A DNA stretch of 32,436 bases from NCBI RefSeq assembly GCF_001591045.1, contig NZ_BCUA01000041.1, positions 1 to 32,436 on the forward strand, written 5' to 3'. Origin of the DNA: Sphingopyxis granuli NBRC 100800 (GTDB lineage: Bacteria > Pseudomonadota > Alphaproteobacteria > Sphingomonadales > Sphingomonadaceae). Positions 9,291-17,521 of this stretch are shown here, in pieces (positions within the stretch are counted from its first letter, which is position 1; each line of letters begins with the position of its first letter). A program made the translations under genes and the position numbers. The notes beneath the pieces are model-generated. The model was not told the origin of the DNA and searched no databases. It saw only the letters and a list, made by a program, of their open reading frames with translations.

Positions 9291-9748
9291 TGGTCGAACT
9301 CGATGAGACAGATCGCCGCCTGCTTCGCAAATTACAGGCGGATGCCTCGCTTTCGCTCGAGCAGCTCGGCGCGGCGGTGCAGCTATCGACGAACAGCGTG
9401 TGGCGGCGCGTCAAGCGGCTCGAGGCCGAGGGCGTCATCACGCGGCGGATCGCGCTGCTCGATCCGCAGGCGGTCGGTCTGGGGCTGACGGTGTTCGTCG
9501 CGATCAAGACCGGCGATCACAGCGTCGCCTGGCTGTCGCGCTTTCGCGAGGCCGCGTCGGCGCACCCGGAAATCGTCGAAATCTATCGCATGGCGGGCGA
9601 CACCGACTATCTGCTCAAGCTGCACGTCGCTGGCATGGAGGATTATGATCGGGTCTACAAAAAGCTGATCGCCAAGGTCGCGCTCAGCGACGTGAGCGCG
9701 AGTTTCGCCATGGAAACGCTAAAGAACGAGCGCGCCCTGCCGGTATAG
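9290..9748 (+). CDS. Lrp/AsnC family transcriptional regulator
   Basis: 152 aa, the standard size. The N-terminal winged helix-turn-helix is at about 5-60, with DETDRRLLRKLQ at the start and the recognition region STNSVWRRVKRLEAEGVI. The C-terminal RAM ligand-binding domain is at about 66-143, with GDTDYLLKLHV. Such proteins sense amino acids and often control a divergent gene; here that gene is the PLP enzyme, so an amino-acid (perhaps cysteine) response is likely. It starts at ATG 9290 without a ribosome site, close behind a TATAAA box, so it may be leaderless. The upstream dyads suggest autoregulation. Confidence 0.88.
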   Translation: MVELDETDRRLLRKLQADASLSLEQLGAAVQLSTNSVWRRVKRLEAEGVITRRIALLDPQAVGLGLTVFVAIKTGDHSVAWLSRFREAASAHPEIVEIYRMAGDTDYLLKLHVAGMEDYDRVYKKLIAKVALSDVSASFAMETLKNERALPV

Positions 9749-9773
9749 GCATGGCAGGGATTCCGCTTTGCCC

Positions 9774-9791
9774 AGCGCCATTTCTGGCGTT
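9774..9791 (+). terminator. Weak hairpin after lrp
   Basis: AGCGCCA-TTTC-TGGCGTT forms a 7-bp stem (one G-U) with a 4-nt loop 25 nt past the lrp stop. The uracil tract is poor (TTGT), so this is only a possible terminator. The repeat at 9841-9910 may serve instead. Confidence 0.25.
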
Positions 9792-9840
9792 GTCGCCCGG
9801 AACTCGGGTGGCAATTGCCCCCCCTTTTGACAAGGAACCA

Positions 9841-9910
9841 TTCCCCGGCGAAAGCCGGGGCCCACGCGGAATAGCGCCATGCCATCTGGACCCCGGCTTT
9901 CGCCGGGGAA
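9841..9910. repeat. Intergenic REP-like inverted repeat with GAAA-loop hairpins
   Basis: The 20-bp arm at 9841-9860 is the exact reverse complement of 9891-9910. Each arm is itself a hairpin: CCCCGGC-GAAA-GCCGGGG in the left arm (GNRA-type tetraloop) and the complement in the right arm. A 30-bp spacer separates them. Similar CCCGGCGAAAGCCGGG motifs are frequent between genes in sphingomonads. It lies between convergent lrp and metW and could act as a bidirectional terminator or 3' end stabiliser. A decayed copy is at 13777-13839. Confidence 0.8.
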
Positions 9911-9947
9911 CGGGCAGGCCATCGGGCGCACTCGGGAGCGCGCCGCT

Positions 9948-10535
9948 TCAGCCGCGCGAGATCAGGAAGATCGCGTGCTCGGCGCGCCAGCTCGCCGCGG
10001 CGGCGCTCGTCGGCCGGTCGCCCGACAGATACCAGGCACGCTCGACGACGATGCCGCGCTCGCGCAGCAGCTCGCGGAAATCGCTGACCGTCAGATGGTG
10101 GATGTTCGGCGTCTCATACCACGCGACGGGCAGCAGCCGCGTCACCGGCATCCGCCCGTTCCACAGCAGCGCGAGCCGGATGCGCCAGTGTGCGAAATTG
10201 GGAAAGCTCACGAAGGCGTGCGGCGCGATGCGCAGCAGCTCCTCGATCACCCGGTCGGGGCGCTCGGTCGTCTGCAAGGTCTGCGACAGGATCGCATAAT
10301 CGAAGGCGCCCGCCGGATATTCGCCGAGGTCGTGGTTCGCGTCGCCCTGCACCACCGACTGGCCGCGCGCGATCGCCGCGGTGACGTTGGCGGGGTCGAT
10401 CTCCAGCCCGCGCGCGTCGACGCCCTTGTCGCGCAGCGCCGCGATCAGCGTGCCGTCGCCGCAGCCGACGTCGAGCACGCGCGTTCCCGCCGGCACCGCG
10501 TCAGCGATGATGGCGAGGTCGGGGCGCAGCGCCAT
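9948..10535 (-). CDS. metW: Methionine biosynthesis protein MetW (SAM methyltransferase fold)
   Basis: 195 aa with a SAM-dependent methyltransferase core. Motif I VLDVGCGDGTLIAAL is at about 21-35, and the family-specific YAILSQTLQTTERPDRVI and FPNFAHWRIR stretches follow. The start ATG at 10535 lies 2 nt after the metX stop, so the two are co-translated, the standard metXW pair of alpha- and beta-proteobacteria. MetW is linked genetically to homoserine acylation and is thought to assist MetX; its own methyl acceptor is unknown. A much longer in-frame open frame reaches back through metX, but it has no sensible protein there. Confidence 0.9.
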   Translation of the reverse strand: MALRPDLAIIADAVPAGTRVLDVGCGDGTLIAALRDKGVDARGLEIDPANVTAAIARGQSVVQGDANHDLGEYPAGAFDYAILSQTLQTTERPDRVIEELLRIAPHAFVSFPNFAHWRIRLALLWNGRMPVTRLLPVAWYETPNIHHLTVSDFRELLRERGIVVERAWYLSGDRPTSAAAASWRAEHAIFLISRG

Positions 10536-10537
10536 CG

Positions 10538-11656
10538 TCAGCCGCCGTTCCGCAGCGCGCCGGCGACGAGGCGGTCGAGCGCGGGCACGTCGAGCAGGAA
10601 GCTGTCGTGGCCGAAAGGCGCCGACAGCTCGACGAAGCTCGCCGCCGCGCCGACGCTTTGCAGCGCCTGGACGATGCGCCGCGATTCGGCGGTCGGATAG
10701 AGCCAGTCGGTGTCGAAACTGACCAGCGTGAACCGCACGTCGCCCGCGCCGGCGAAGGCCGCGGCGAGCCGCCCGCCATGCGCTTCGGCGAGGTCGAAAT
10801 AATCCATCGCGCGCGTGATGTAGAGATAGGCGTTGGCGTCGAAGCGGTCGGTGAAGGCCAGCCCCTGATAGCGCAGATAGGATTCGACCTGGAAATCGGC
10901 GTCGAAGCCGAAGCTTTTCGCATCGCGCGCCTGCAGGCGCCGGCCGAACTTCTCGGTCAGCCCGGCTTCCGACAGATAGGTGATGTGCGCGGCCATGCGC
11001 GCTACCGCGAGCCCCTTGGTCGGGGCGTGCGCTGCATAATATTGGCCGCCCTGCCAGTCGGGATCGGCCATGATCGCCTGGCGGCCGACTTCGTGGAAGG
11101 CGATGTTTTGCGCCGAATGACGCGCCGCGCTGGCGATGACGATCGCCGAGACGAGCCGTTCGGGATAGGCCGAAGCCCAGGCGAGCGCCTGCATCCCGCC
11201 CATCGATCCGCCGACGACCGCGTGCAGCCGCGCGATGCCCAGATGGTCGAGCAGCATCGCCTGCGCGCGCACCATGTCGGCGATCGTGATCACCGGAAAA
11301 CCCATGCCGAAGGGCGCGCCCGTCGCCGGATCGACGGTCGCCGGTCCGCTCGTCCCCATGCAGCTTCCCAGCACGTTCGCGCAGAGGACGAAATAGCGGT
11401 CGGTGTCGATCGGCTTGCCCGGCCCGACCATGCGCGCCCACCAGCCGGGCTTGCCGGTCGTCGGATGGTCGCACGCGACATATTGGTCGCCGGTCAGCGC
11501 ATGGCAGACGAGCACCGCGTTCGACCGATCGGCGTTGAGCGTACCATAGCTCTGGTAGGCGATCGTCACCGACGCAAGCTGCTGCCCGCTGTCGAGCGGC
11601 AGCGGCCGGTCGATCGTCACATCCTGATGCCGGAACTGGTGGAGAAGGCTCGCCAT
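10538..11656 (-). CDS. metX: Homoserine O-acyltransferase MetX
   Basis: 372-aa alpha/beta-hydrolase-fold enzyme that acylates homoserine in methionine synthesis. The nucleophile elbow GGSMGG has Ser151; the catalytic Asp is in FDTDW (about 317) and His350 is in FGHDSF. I use the ATG at 11656 (MASLLHQF...) rather than the in-frame ATG at 11785. The shorter form has normal length, and the longer would run into hisC on the other strand. Whether the acyl donor is acetyl-CoA or succinyl-CoA cannot be told with certainty, although pairing with metW is often associated with succinyl transfer. It is divergent from hisC with a 79-bp gap holding a promoter candidate. Confidence 0.92.
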   Translation of the reverse strand: MASLLHQFRHQDVTIDRPLPLDSGQQLASVTIAYQSYGTLNADRSNAVLVCHALTGDQYVACDHPTTGKPGWWARMVGPGKPIDTDRYFVLCANVLGSCMGTSGPATVDPATGAPFGMGFPVITIADMVRAQAMLLDHLGIARLHAVVGGSMGGMQALAWASAYPERLVSAIVIASAARHSAQNIAFHEVGRQAIMADPDWQGGQYYAAHAPTKGLAVARMAAHITYLSEAGLTEKFGRRLQARDAKSFGFDADFQVESYLRYQGLAFTDRFDANAYLYITRAMDYFDLAEAHGGRLAAAFAGAGDVRFTLVSFDTDWLYPTAESRRIVQALQSVGAAASFVELSAPFGHDSFLLDVPALDRLVAGALRNGG

Positions 11657-11666
11657 GGCTTGCGCG

Positions 11667-11695
11667 GGGCTAGGCGCGCGCACGAAGGCTGTCAA
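11667..11695 (-). promoter_or_regulatory. Candidate metX promoter, nearly leaderless
   Basis: On the minus strand a perfect TTGACA (11690-11695), a 17-nt spacer and TAGCCC (11667-11672) lie just upstream of metX. The -10 ends 10 nt before the ATG, so the 5' leader would be only a few bases, and no ribosome-binding site is seen. Confidence 0.45.
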
Positions 11696-11735
11696 CGTGC
11701 TGGACTCGGGGCGCGCAGGCGCTAAACCGCGCGGC

Positions 11736-12851
11736 ATGACCGACACGACCGCTCCCCTAACCCCCAAGCCGTGGATCAGCGGCATCGCGCCCTATGTCCC
11801 CGGCAAGTCGGCGGGGGCCGACGGGCGTCCGCTGGTCAAGCTCAGCGCCAACGAAAATCCGCTGGGCACCGGCGAAAAGGCGCGGGCCGCCTTTCGCGCC
11901 GCCGCCACCGACGCCGACGCGCTGTCGCGCTACCCCGACCCCGGCGCCGCGGCGCTGCGCGAGGCGATCGCGGCGAAGTTCGGGCTCGACCCGGCGCGCG
12001 TCATCTATGGCACCGGGTCCGACGACCTGCTCCACCTCGCCGCGGGCGCATATGCCGGGCCGGGCGACGAGATCCTCTATGTCCGCTATGGCTTCGCGGT
12101 CTACGAGATCGCGGCGCGGCGGGTCGGCGCGACGCCGGTCGAGGCCGACGACCGCGACTATGCGACCGACGTCGACGCGCTGCTCGCCCGCGTGACCGAG
12201 CGGACGCGCGTCGTCTATCTCGCCAACCCCAACAACCCGACCGGCACGCTCGCGACGCGCGAAGAGGTCGCGCGGCTGCACGCGGGGCTGCCGCGCGATG
12301 TGCTGCTCGTCATCGACCAGGCCTATGCCGAATATCTCGACCCGCAGCAGGACGACGGCGGGCTGGAGCTGGCGAAGAGCGCCCCCAACGTGTTCGTCAC
12401 GCGGACCTTTTCTAAGATCCACGGCCTGGCCGCCGAACGCATCGGCTGGGGCTATGCCAGCGACGAGGTGATCGCGGCGCTGCACCGCATCCGCCTGCCG
12501 TTCAACGTCACGCGCTGCGGACAGGCGGCGGCGATCGCGGCGCTGGGCGACGAGGATTTCGTCACCGCCAGCCGTACCCACAACGCCCACTGGCGCACAT
12601 GGCTGGCGCGGGAACTCGACGGTTTCGGCAACCGCGGCGTCCGCGTGGTGCCGTCGGCGACCAATTTCCTGCTGGTGCTGTTCGAAGGCGACGTCACCGC
12701 GGAGGCGATGTACCAGCGGCTGATGGAGGCGGGCTATATCGTGCGCTGGCTGCCCGGACAGGGCCTGCCGCACGCATTGCGGATGACGATCGGCACCGAG
12801 GACGAGACGCGCGGGCTCGCGGCGGCGATCCGCGCCGCGCTCGAAGGCTGA
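11736..12851 (+). CDS. hisC: Histidinol-phosphate / aromatic aminotransferase HisC
   Basis: 371-aa class I/II aminotransferase. Visible are SANENPLG near residues 38-45, NPNNPTGT (164-171), DQAYAEY (194-200), and the PLP lysine Lys227 in [16 protein letters not shown]. HisC transfers an amino group to imidazole acetol phosphate in histidine synthesis. Copies next to tyrA, as here, often also transaminate aromatic keto acids for tyrosine and phenylalanine. I start at ATG 11736, giving the conserved N-terminus; an upstream in-frame ATG at 11655 lies inside metX. tyrA begins 5 nt after the stop, so the two form an operon. Confidence 0.88.
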   Translation: MTDTTAPLTPKPWISGIAPYVPGKSAGADGRPLVKLSANENPLGTGEKARAAFRAAATDADALSRYPDPGAAALREAIAAKFGLDPARVIYGTGSDDLLHLAAGAYAGPGDEILYVRYGFAVYEIAARRVGATPVEADDRDYATDVDALLARVTERTRVVYLANPNNPTGTLATREEVARLHAGLPRDVLLVIDQAYAEYLDPQQDDGGLELAKSAPNVFVTRTFSKIHGLAAERIGWGYASDEVIAALHRIRLPFNVTRCGQAAAIAALGDEDFVTASRTHNAHWRTWLARELDGFGNRGVRVVPSATNFLLVLFEGDVTAEAMYQRLMEAGYIVRWLPGQGLPHALRMTIGTEDETRGLAAAIRAALEG

Positions 12852-12856
12852 ACCGC

Positions 12857-13765
12857 GTGGCGCGCACCATCGGGACGGTGACGGTCGTCGGGCTCGGGCT
12901 GATCGGCTCGTCGATCGCGCGCGCGGTCGTGGCGCAGCTGCCCGACGTGACGGTGACCGGCCACGACGCCAGCGCCGGGGTGCGCGCCGAGGCACGCGCG
13001 CTGGGCCTGTGCCACCGGATCGCCGACGATCCGGCCGACGCGGTGGCGGGCGCCGACCTCGTCATCCTCGCGGTGCCGGTGGGGCGGATGGCCGAAGCGG
13101 CGCGCGCCTGCGCGCCGGGGCTGAAGCCCGACGCGATCATATCCGATGTCGGGTCGTCGAAAAGCGGCGTCGGCGCGGCGCTGCGCGCGGCGCTGCCCGA
13201 TCATCTCGTCATCCCCGCGCACCCGGTCGCGGGGACCGAGAACAGCGGCCCGGCGGCGGGCTTCGCGACGCTGTTCGAGGGGCGCTGGTGCATCGTCACC
13301 CCGGCCGCCGACGCCCCCGCGGACGCGGTCGCGGCGCTCACCGGCTTCTGGCAGGCGCTCGGCGCGCGGATCGAGACGATGGACGCCGCGCATCACGATC
13401 TGGTGCTCGCGGTGACGAGCCACCTGCCGCACCTGATCGCCTATACGATCGTCGGCACCGCCAGCGAGCTCGAAGAGGTGACCGAGAGCGAGGTGATCAA
13501 ATATTCGGCCGGCGGCTTTCGCGACTTCACGCGCATCGCCGCGAGCGACCCGGTGATGTGGCGGGACGTTTTCCTCGCCAACCGCGACGCGGTGCTGGCG
13601 ACGCTCCAGCGCTTCAACGAGGATCTGACCGTGCTCCAGCAGGCGATCCGCCGCGGCGACGGCGACAAGCTGGAGGCGTGGTTCACCCGCACCCGCGCGA
13701 TCCGCCGCTCGATCATCGCCGAAGGACAGGACGATCCCGCCCCCGATTTCGGGCGGAAGCACTGA
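12857..13765 (+). CDS. tyrA: Prephenate/arogenate dehydrogenase TyrA
   Basis: 302-aa NAD(P)-dependent dehydrogenase of tyrosine synthesis. The N-terminal Rossmann motif VVGLGLIGSSIA is at about 10-21, followed by DVGSSKSGV, the substrate-binding HPVAGTENSGPAAG, and TSHLPHLIAY in the helical dimer domain; all are typical of the family. The start is GTG 12857, with GAAGG 9 nt upstream at the end of hisC. No ACT or chorismate-mutase domain is fused, so this is the stand-alone class. Cyclohexadienyl specificity (prephenate versus arogenate) is not decided by what I can see. Confidence 0.9.
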   Translation: MARTIGTVTVVGLGLIGSSIARAVVAQLPDVTVTGHDASAGVRAEARALGLCHRIADDPADAVAGADLVILAVPVGRMAEAARACAPGLKPDAIISDVGSSKSGVGAALRAALPDHLVIPAHPVAGTENSGPAAGFATLFEGRWCIVTPAADAPADAVAALTGFWQALGARIETMDAAHHDLVLAVTSHLPHLIAYTIVGTASELEEVTESEVIKYSAGGFRDFTRIAASDPVMWRDVFLANRDAVLATLQRFNEDLTVLQQAIRRGDGDKLEAWFTRTRAIRRSIIAEGQDDPAPDFGRKH

Positions 13766-13776
13766 ACGCCATAGTC

Positions 13777-13839
13777 GCCCCGGTGAAAGCCGGAGCCGCT
13801 ATCGGCCTTGCGCTCCATCTCGATCGGCCCTGGCTTTCG
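13777..13839. repeat. Degenerate copy of the GAAA-hairpin intergenic repeat
   Basis: The left part (13777-13797) resembles the arm of the 9841-9910 repeat with a few substitutions (GGTGAAAGCCGG). The right part (13826-13839, GGCCCTGGCTTTCG) is its decayed complement. The overall spacing is the same. It sits just after tyrA. Confidence 0.55.
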
Positions 13840-13848
13840 TTAGAGTAT

Positions 13849-14425
13849 GTGGACAAATTCCGATTGTGCATTCTGGCAGGTTTGGGGTGGGAAGCGGTCT
13901 GACAGCTCTGCAACGGTTTACAGACCTAGCCGCCGTTAGTCAGTCACCACGCATGAAAAAGCCTTGTGCGAACATCGCATAGAAGGTCGCAATTAGTGCT
14001 ACCGTGGCCACGATGCATCCCAAAGAAACATGCGTCGCTTGATGTTCGTCACGGTTAATCTCACTCGGATCGTGGTCCGCTTCGAGCCCTTCCAGATCCG
14101 CGAGTGCTTCGGCGATGTTTCGCCGCTGCATGTCGACATAAACTTTGTCTTTTGCACGGATGTCGTCATCGTCTGCCCAATGGCTGAGCCTTTGCCATGC
14201 CACACGCTCTAGCTCAGCTAGGTCTTTAGGATCGGGCGCGGCAGCGAGTAGCTCACTGTTAGTGATGTTGCCGTCGGCTAGCACTCGCTTCATCATGTTA
14301 ATCAGAGTGAGCCGGGTGTTCATGCAGTCACCATGGCACCGCTAGGGAGTGTCCGCAAATAGACTGTACCAGCTCGTTGCTGAACGACTGAGTTCGGTCG
14401 CTTGCAGTCGCCCGAATTTGTCCAC
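13849..14425. repeat. 12-bp inverted repeat bounding a lower-GC islet
   Basis: GTGGACAAATTC at 13849-13860 is the exact reverse complement of GAATTTGTCCAC at 14414-14425. The 577-bp segment between and including them looks lower in GC and codon-biased differently from its neighbours, and it holds a single orphan gene. No target-site duplication is visible next to the repeats, and no transposase is present. It could be a small mobile cassette or a coincidence. Confidence 0.4.
13940..14323 (-). CDS. Small hypothetical membrane protein (orphan)
   Basis: 127 aa, not recognised. Residues 1-98 are hydrophilic and largely helical in composition, with a run of four aspartates (DDDD, 51-54). Residues about 100-120 form one hydrophobic segment, and the protein ends in a short GFFMRGD tail, so a single-pass tail-anchored topology is plausible. 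The ATG at 14323 has no strong ribosome-binding site. The local sequence is less GC-rich than the flanking housekeeping genes and lies within a 12-bp inverted repeat, which suggests horizontal origin. No function is proposed. Confidence 0.55.
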   Translation of the reverse strand: MNTRLTLINMMKRVLADGNITNSELLAAAPDPKDLAELERVAWQRLSHWADDDDIRAKDKVYVDMQRRNIAEALADLEGLEADHDPSEINRDEHQATHVSLGCIVATVALIATFYAMFAQGFFMRGD

Positions 14426-14442
14426 GCTACCTATGGCGACAA

Positions 14443-15168
14443 TTATTCCGATGCCGTTTCCAGCGCCGCGGGCGGATTGAGCGCGTTGATCGCGCGCCAG
14501 ACGCGGTCCTCCGCCTCGTCGCGCGGCAGGCCGGCGGGAATCGTCTCGCCGATCCGGTAGGTAATCGTGCCCGACCATTTGACCCAGCGGCGCGGCGGAT
14601 AGGCGACGCCGCTGTTCACCGCGACCGGGATCACCGGCACGCCCAGCATCCGGTACATGCCCGCGAATCCCGCGCGCAGCGACGGTGCCTGGCCGTGCGG
14701 CACGCGCGTTCCCTCGGCGAACAGCACCAGCGGCCGGCCGTTGGCCAGCGCCGCCTTCGCCGCGGCGAGCATCGCGCGCATCGCCTTGCCGCCGCCGTCG
14801 CGGTCGACCGGGATCAGGCCATAGAAGCGCGCCGCCTGCCCCCAGACGGGGATCGAGAACAGTTCCTCCTTCGCGAACACCGCGGGCCAGCGGAACAGCA
14901 TCGGCTGTTCGATCGTCTCGAACGCGCTTTCATGCTTGAAGACATAGAGGACCGGCGTGTCGGGCATCGCGCCCTCGACCACGACGCGGTGGCCGAGGAT
15001 GAAGCGGCAGATCAGGCGGTGGAACTGCGCCCACAGCCGCACGAACCAGCGCGTCGCATGGTGCGAGACGGGAAGCGCGACGACCGCGCCGATCGAGCAG
15101 ATGCTGCTCATGATCACGAAGGCGATCCAGAACAGGATCGACCGGACAAGGGCGAGCGCGTATCTCAC
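14443..15168 (-). CDS. plsC: 1-acyl-sn-glycerol-3-phosphate acyltransferase (PlsC family)
   Basis: 241-aa membrane-bound acyltransferase with an N-terminal hydrophobic segment (about 8-34). It would transfer a fatty acyl group to lysophosphatidic acid in phospholipid synthesis. Motif III FAEGTR is at 150-155 and a later VPVIPVAVNSG is also typical. Motif I reads KHESAFET (His79 to Glu84), that is HX4E rather than the textbook HX4D. The start is GTG 15168 overlapping the TGA of the upstream ydcF-like gene (GTGA), making it the last gene of an ftsE-ftsX-ydcF-plsC operon. Another lipid acyltransferase (e.g. ornithine lipid) is an alternative. Confidence 0.82.
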   Translation of the reverse strand: MRYALALVRSILFWIAFVIMSSICSIGAVVALPVSHHATRWFVRLWAQFHRLICRFILGHRVVVEGAMPDTPVLYVFKHESAFETIEQPMLFRWPAVFAKEELFSIPVWGQAARFYGLIPVDRDGGGKAMRAMLAAAKAALANGRPLVLFAEGTRVPHGQAPSLRAGFAGMYRMLGVPVIPVAVNSGVAYPPRRWVKWSGTITYRIGETIPAGLPRDEAEDRVWRAINALNPPAALETASE

Positions 15169-15695
15169 AGGCCGAGCAGGCCGCCCGCGAGCCCGGCCAG
15201 AAATTTGTGATATTCGCGGAACAGCGTCGAAAAGCTCGGCTGGCTGCGCACCGCGTCGGGCAGGATCGTCACCTTGTCGCCGAGCGCGCGACCGAGTTCG
15301 TAGCGGGCGCGGCGCATGTGCCAGTCGGTCGTCACCAGCCGGATGCTGCGATAGTTGCGCCGCGCAACCCAGCTGGCGACCTCGGTCGCGTTCGAGCGCG
15401 TGTCCTCCGCCTCGAACCCCAGCGCGATGCAGCAGTCGAACAGCGCCTGCGGCCGCCGGTATTCGGCCGCCAGTTCCTTCGGCTTGACCTCGCGCGCGAC
15501 GCCGCTGATCAGGACGCGCTTCGCCTGTCCCGCCTCGAGCAGGTCGAGCGCGCGGTCGATGCGCCCGGGGCCGCCGGTGAGCACGACGATCGCGTCGGTC
15601 TTCTGCGGCGGCGCAGGCATCGGCGGCAGCAGCGCGAACCAGGCGAAGCCGAGCACCCAGGCCAGGAACAGGAGCGATATCAGGCGCTTGATCAT
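15165..15695 (-). CDS. YdcF/DUF218 family protein
   Basis: 176 aa with an N-terminal membrane anchor (about 5-23). It continues with DAIVVLTGGPGRIDRALDLLEAG (residues 35-57; the first strand and loop), KRVLISGV, the conserved SNATEVASW, and LVTTDWHMRRA; together these are the DUF218 core. The family includes ElyC/SanA, which affect envelope polysaccharide and peptidoglycan homeostasis; the reaction is unknown. The start ATG overlaps the ftsX stop (ATGA) and the stop overlaps the plsC start. Its position between ftsEX and plsC fits an envelope role. Confidence 0.8.
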   Translation of the reverse strand: MIKRLISLLFLAWVLGFAWFALLPPMPAPPQKTDAIVVLTGGPGRIDRALDLLEAGQAKRVLISGVAREVKPKELAAEYRRPQALFDCCIALGFEAEDTRSNATEVASWVARRNYRSIRLVTTDWHMRRARYELGRALGDKVTILPDAVRSQPSFSTLFREYHKFLAGLAGGLLGL

Positions 15696-16600
15696 AATAT
15701 CTTCTTGAGCGCGGCGAGCAGCGTCTGGCGCGCCGTCAGAGCGGCTAGCGCGATAGCCAATAGGGGCAGCGCCAGCAAGAGCGCCCAGCCCGCCGGGCCG
15801 AGCGAGGCGGTCGCGGCGAGGCCGGCGGTGACGCCCGACCATTGCCAGCCGATCAGCAGCAGGATCGCCGCCGCGACCGCGCTGCCGAGCGCGATGCCAT
15901 AGGCGGTGTCGATCGCGATCCGGCGCTGGAACAGCCGCGCGATCTGGCGGTCGGTCGCGCCGATCAGGTGCAGCATCTCGATCGTCGCATAATGGGTGCC
16001 GAGCGCGGCGCGTGCCGTCATGATCACCACCGCGGCGCTCGCGGCGATCATCAGCAGGACGAGCCCGCCGGCCACCCAGGCGAGCGAGCGGATCAGCCGC
16101 GCGACGGGGCCCAGCCATTCGGCGTGCGGGATGATGCGCGCGCCCGGCGCCTCGGCGCTGACCAGCGCGCGCAGCCGCGCCATCTGGCCGGCGCGGTCGC
16201 CGCCGCCGACGAAGTCGATGTCGACGAGCGCGGGAAGCGGCAGCGACTTCAGCACCGGGTCGTCGCCCCCCTCGCTGCCGAACCATTGCCCGAGCGTCGC
16301 GAGCAGTTCGTCCTGTTCGACCGCGCGCGCCGCGCGGACATAGGGCTCGCCCGCGGCACGGCGCCGCAGCGCCGCGGCCTGTGCGGCGCGCGCCACGGGG
16401 TTCGCCGTGACGATCTGCACCGTCACCCGCCCGGCGATCGCGTCGCCGATCGCGTTCGCCGATCGCGCCAGCCCGATCCCGGCGGCGGCGGCGAGCAAGG
16501 TCAGCATCATCAGGATCGCGATCACCCACGGGGTGGGCCCCGTCAGGCGGCGGTCGGGAAGCAGGCGGCGGTGCTGGACGGGAACGCGCGGGATGATCAT
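15692..16600 (-). CDS. ftsX: Cell division protein FtsX
   Basis: 302-aa permease-like membrane protein that pairs with FtsE to regulate septal peptidoglycan hydrolases. One transmembrane segment (about 25-44) is followed by a periplasmic domain (about 45-165) and three more hydrophobic segments near 170-192, 233-250 and 268-287, the standard FtsX topology. THYATIEMLHLIGATDRQIARLFQ (about 205-228; key residues E-LIGA) is the conserved cytoplasmic coupling region. It begins 4 nt after the ftsE stop. Sequence conservation of FtsX is low, so the call rests on topology, this coupling helix and ftsE upstream. Confidence 0.87.
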   Translation of the reverse strand: MIIPRVPVQHRRLLPDRRLTGPTPWVIAILMMLTLLAAAAGIGLARSANAIGDAIAGRVTVQIVTANPVARAAQAAALRRRAAGEPYVRAARAVEQDELLATLGQWFGSEGGDDPVLKSLPLPALVDIDFVGGGDRAGQMARLRALVSAEAPGARIIPHAEWLGPVARLIRSLAWVAGGLVLLMIAASAAVVIMTARAALGTHYATIEMLHLIGATDRQIARLFQRRIAIDTAYGIALGSAVAAAILLLIGWQWSGVTAGLAATASLGPAGWALLLALPLLAIALAALTARQTLLAALKKIL

Positions 16601-16604
16601 GACG

Positions 16605-17333
16605 TCACGCGCGATTGGGCGGATAGCGCAGCGCGCCGGTGGGGTCGGACAGCCGTCCCTTTTCGAGCCGCATCATCTGGGCGTTGTCGATGCGGCTGAT
16701 CAGGTGGATGTCGTGCGTCGCGACGACGACGGTGGTGCCCAGCCGGTTGAGCGCCTCGAACAGCCCCAGCAGGCGCATCGCCATGTCCGGGTCGACGTTG
16801 CCGGTCGGCTCGTCGGCGACGAGCAGCTGCGGCCGCGCGATCACCGCGCGCGCGATCGCGACGCGCTGCTGCTCGCCGCCCGACAGCGTCGGCGGAAAGG
16901 CGTCGGCGCGCGCGCTGAGCCCGATCCAGCTCAGCATCTCGCCGACCGGGCCCGCCAGATCCTCCTCGCTCACCCCCGCGATGCGCAGCGGCAGCGCGAT
17001 ATTGTCGCGCGCGCTCAGGTGCGGGATCAGCCGGAAATCCTGGAAGACGACGCCGATGCGGCGGCGGAAACCGGGCAGGCGATGGCGCGGCATCGCCACC
17101 AGATCCTCGCCGAACAGCCGCACGATGCCGCGGCTCGGCCGCTGCGCCAGATAGAGCATGCGGAGCAGCGACGTCTTTCCCGCACCCGACGCGCCGGTGA
17201 GGAAATAGAAGCTGCCGGGCTGGAGATTGAAGCTGATGTCGGACAGGATTTCGGCGTCGGGACCGTAGCGCAGCCCGACCCCGCTGAACTCGACCATCGC
17301 GCCGCCGGGGCGCGGGGGCGCAGCGTCCGTCAT
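16605..17333 (-). CDS. ftsE: Cell division ATP-binding protein FtsE
   Basis: 242 aa if it starts at ATG 17333; starts at 17354 or 17297 are also in frame, and the last gives the more usual length of about 230. Walker A GASGAGKTS (47-55), signature LSGGEQQRV (150-158) and Walker B LLVADEPTG (170-178) are intact, with the H-loop in VVATHD. The Q-loop context VVFQDFRLIPHL is typical of FtsE. It forms the cytoplasmic ATPase of FtsEX. None of the start candidates has a strong ribosome site. It heads the operon and is divergent from the zinc-ribbon gene. Confidence 0.9.
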   Translation of the reverse strand: MTDAAPPRPGGAMVEFSGVGLRYGPDAEILSDISFNLQPGSFYFLTGASGAGKTSLLRMLYLAQRPSRGIVRLFGEDLVAMPRHRLPGFRRRIGVVFQDFRLIPHLSARDNIALPLRIAGVSEEDLAGPVGEMLSWIGLSARADAFPPTLSGGEQQRVAIARAVIARPQLLVADEPTGNVDPDMAMRLLGLFEALNRLGTTVVVATHDIHLISRIDNAQMMRLEKGRLSDPTGALRYPPNRA

Positions 17334-17521
17334 GGCGTCACCGGCGCGCGGCATCGCGCCCCGCCGGGTTGCGGAAGAAGGGAGCCTCGGCGCTCATCCG
17401 CTGCCTGTTGCATGCCTTCCCCGCGACGTAAAGCGCTTAGCGGTGCCGTTTGCGGCCCCGGCGGCGCGCGGCCCGCCACGCGGCGCTTGCCAGCGCGCGA
17501 CTCAGCGTGTTTAGAGGGGCC

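Noticed and set aside
9948-11474. Single 508-aa protein continuing from metX antisense frames into metW
   Set aside because: The part upstream of 10535 overlaps metX in another frame and has no domain; the metW ATG directly after the metX stop explains the real gene.
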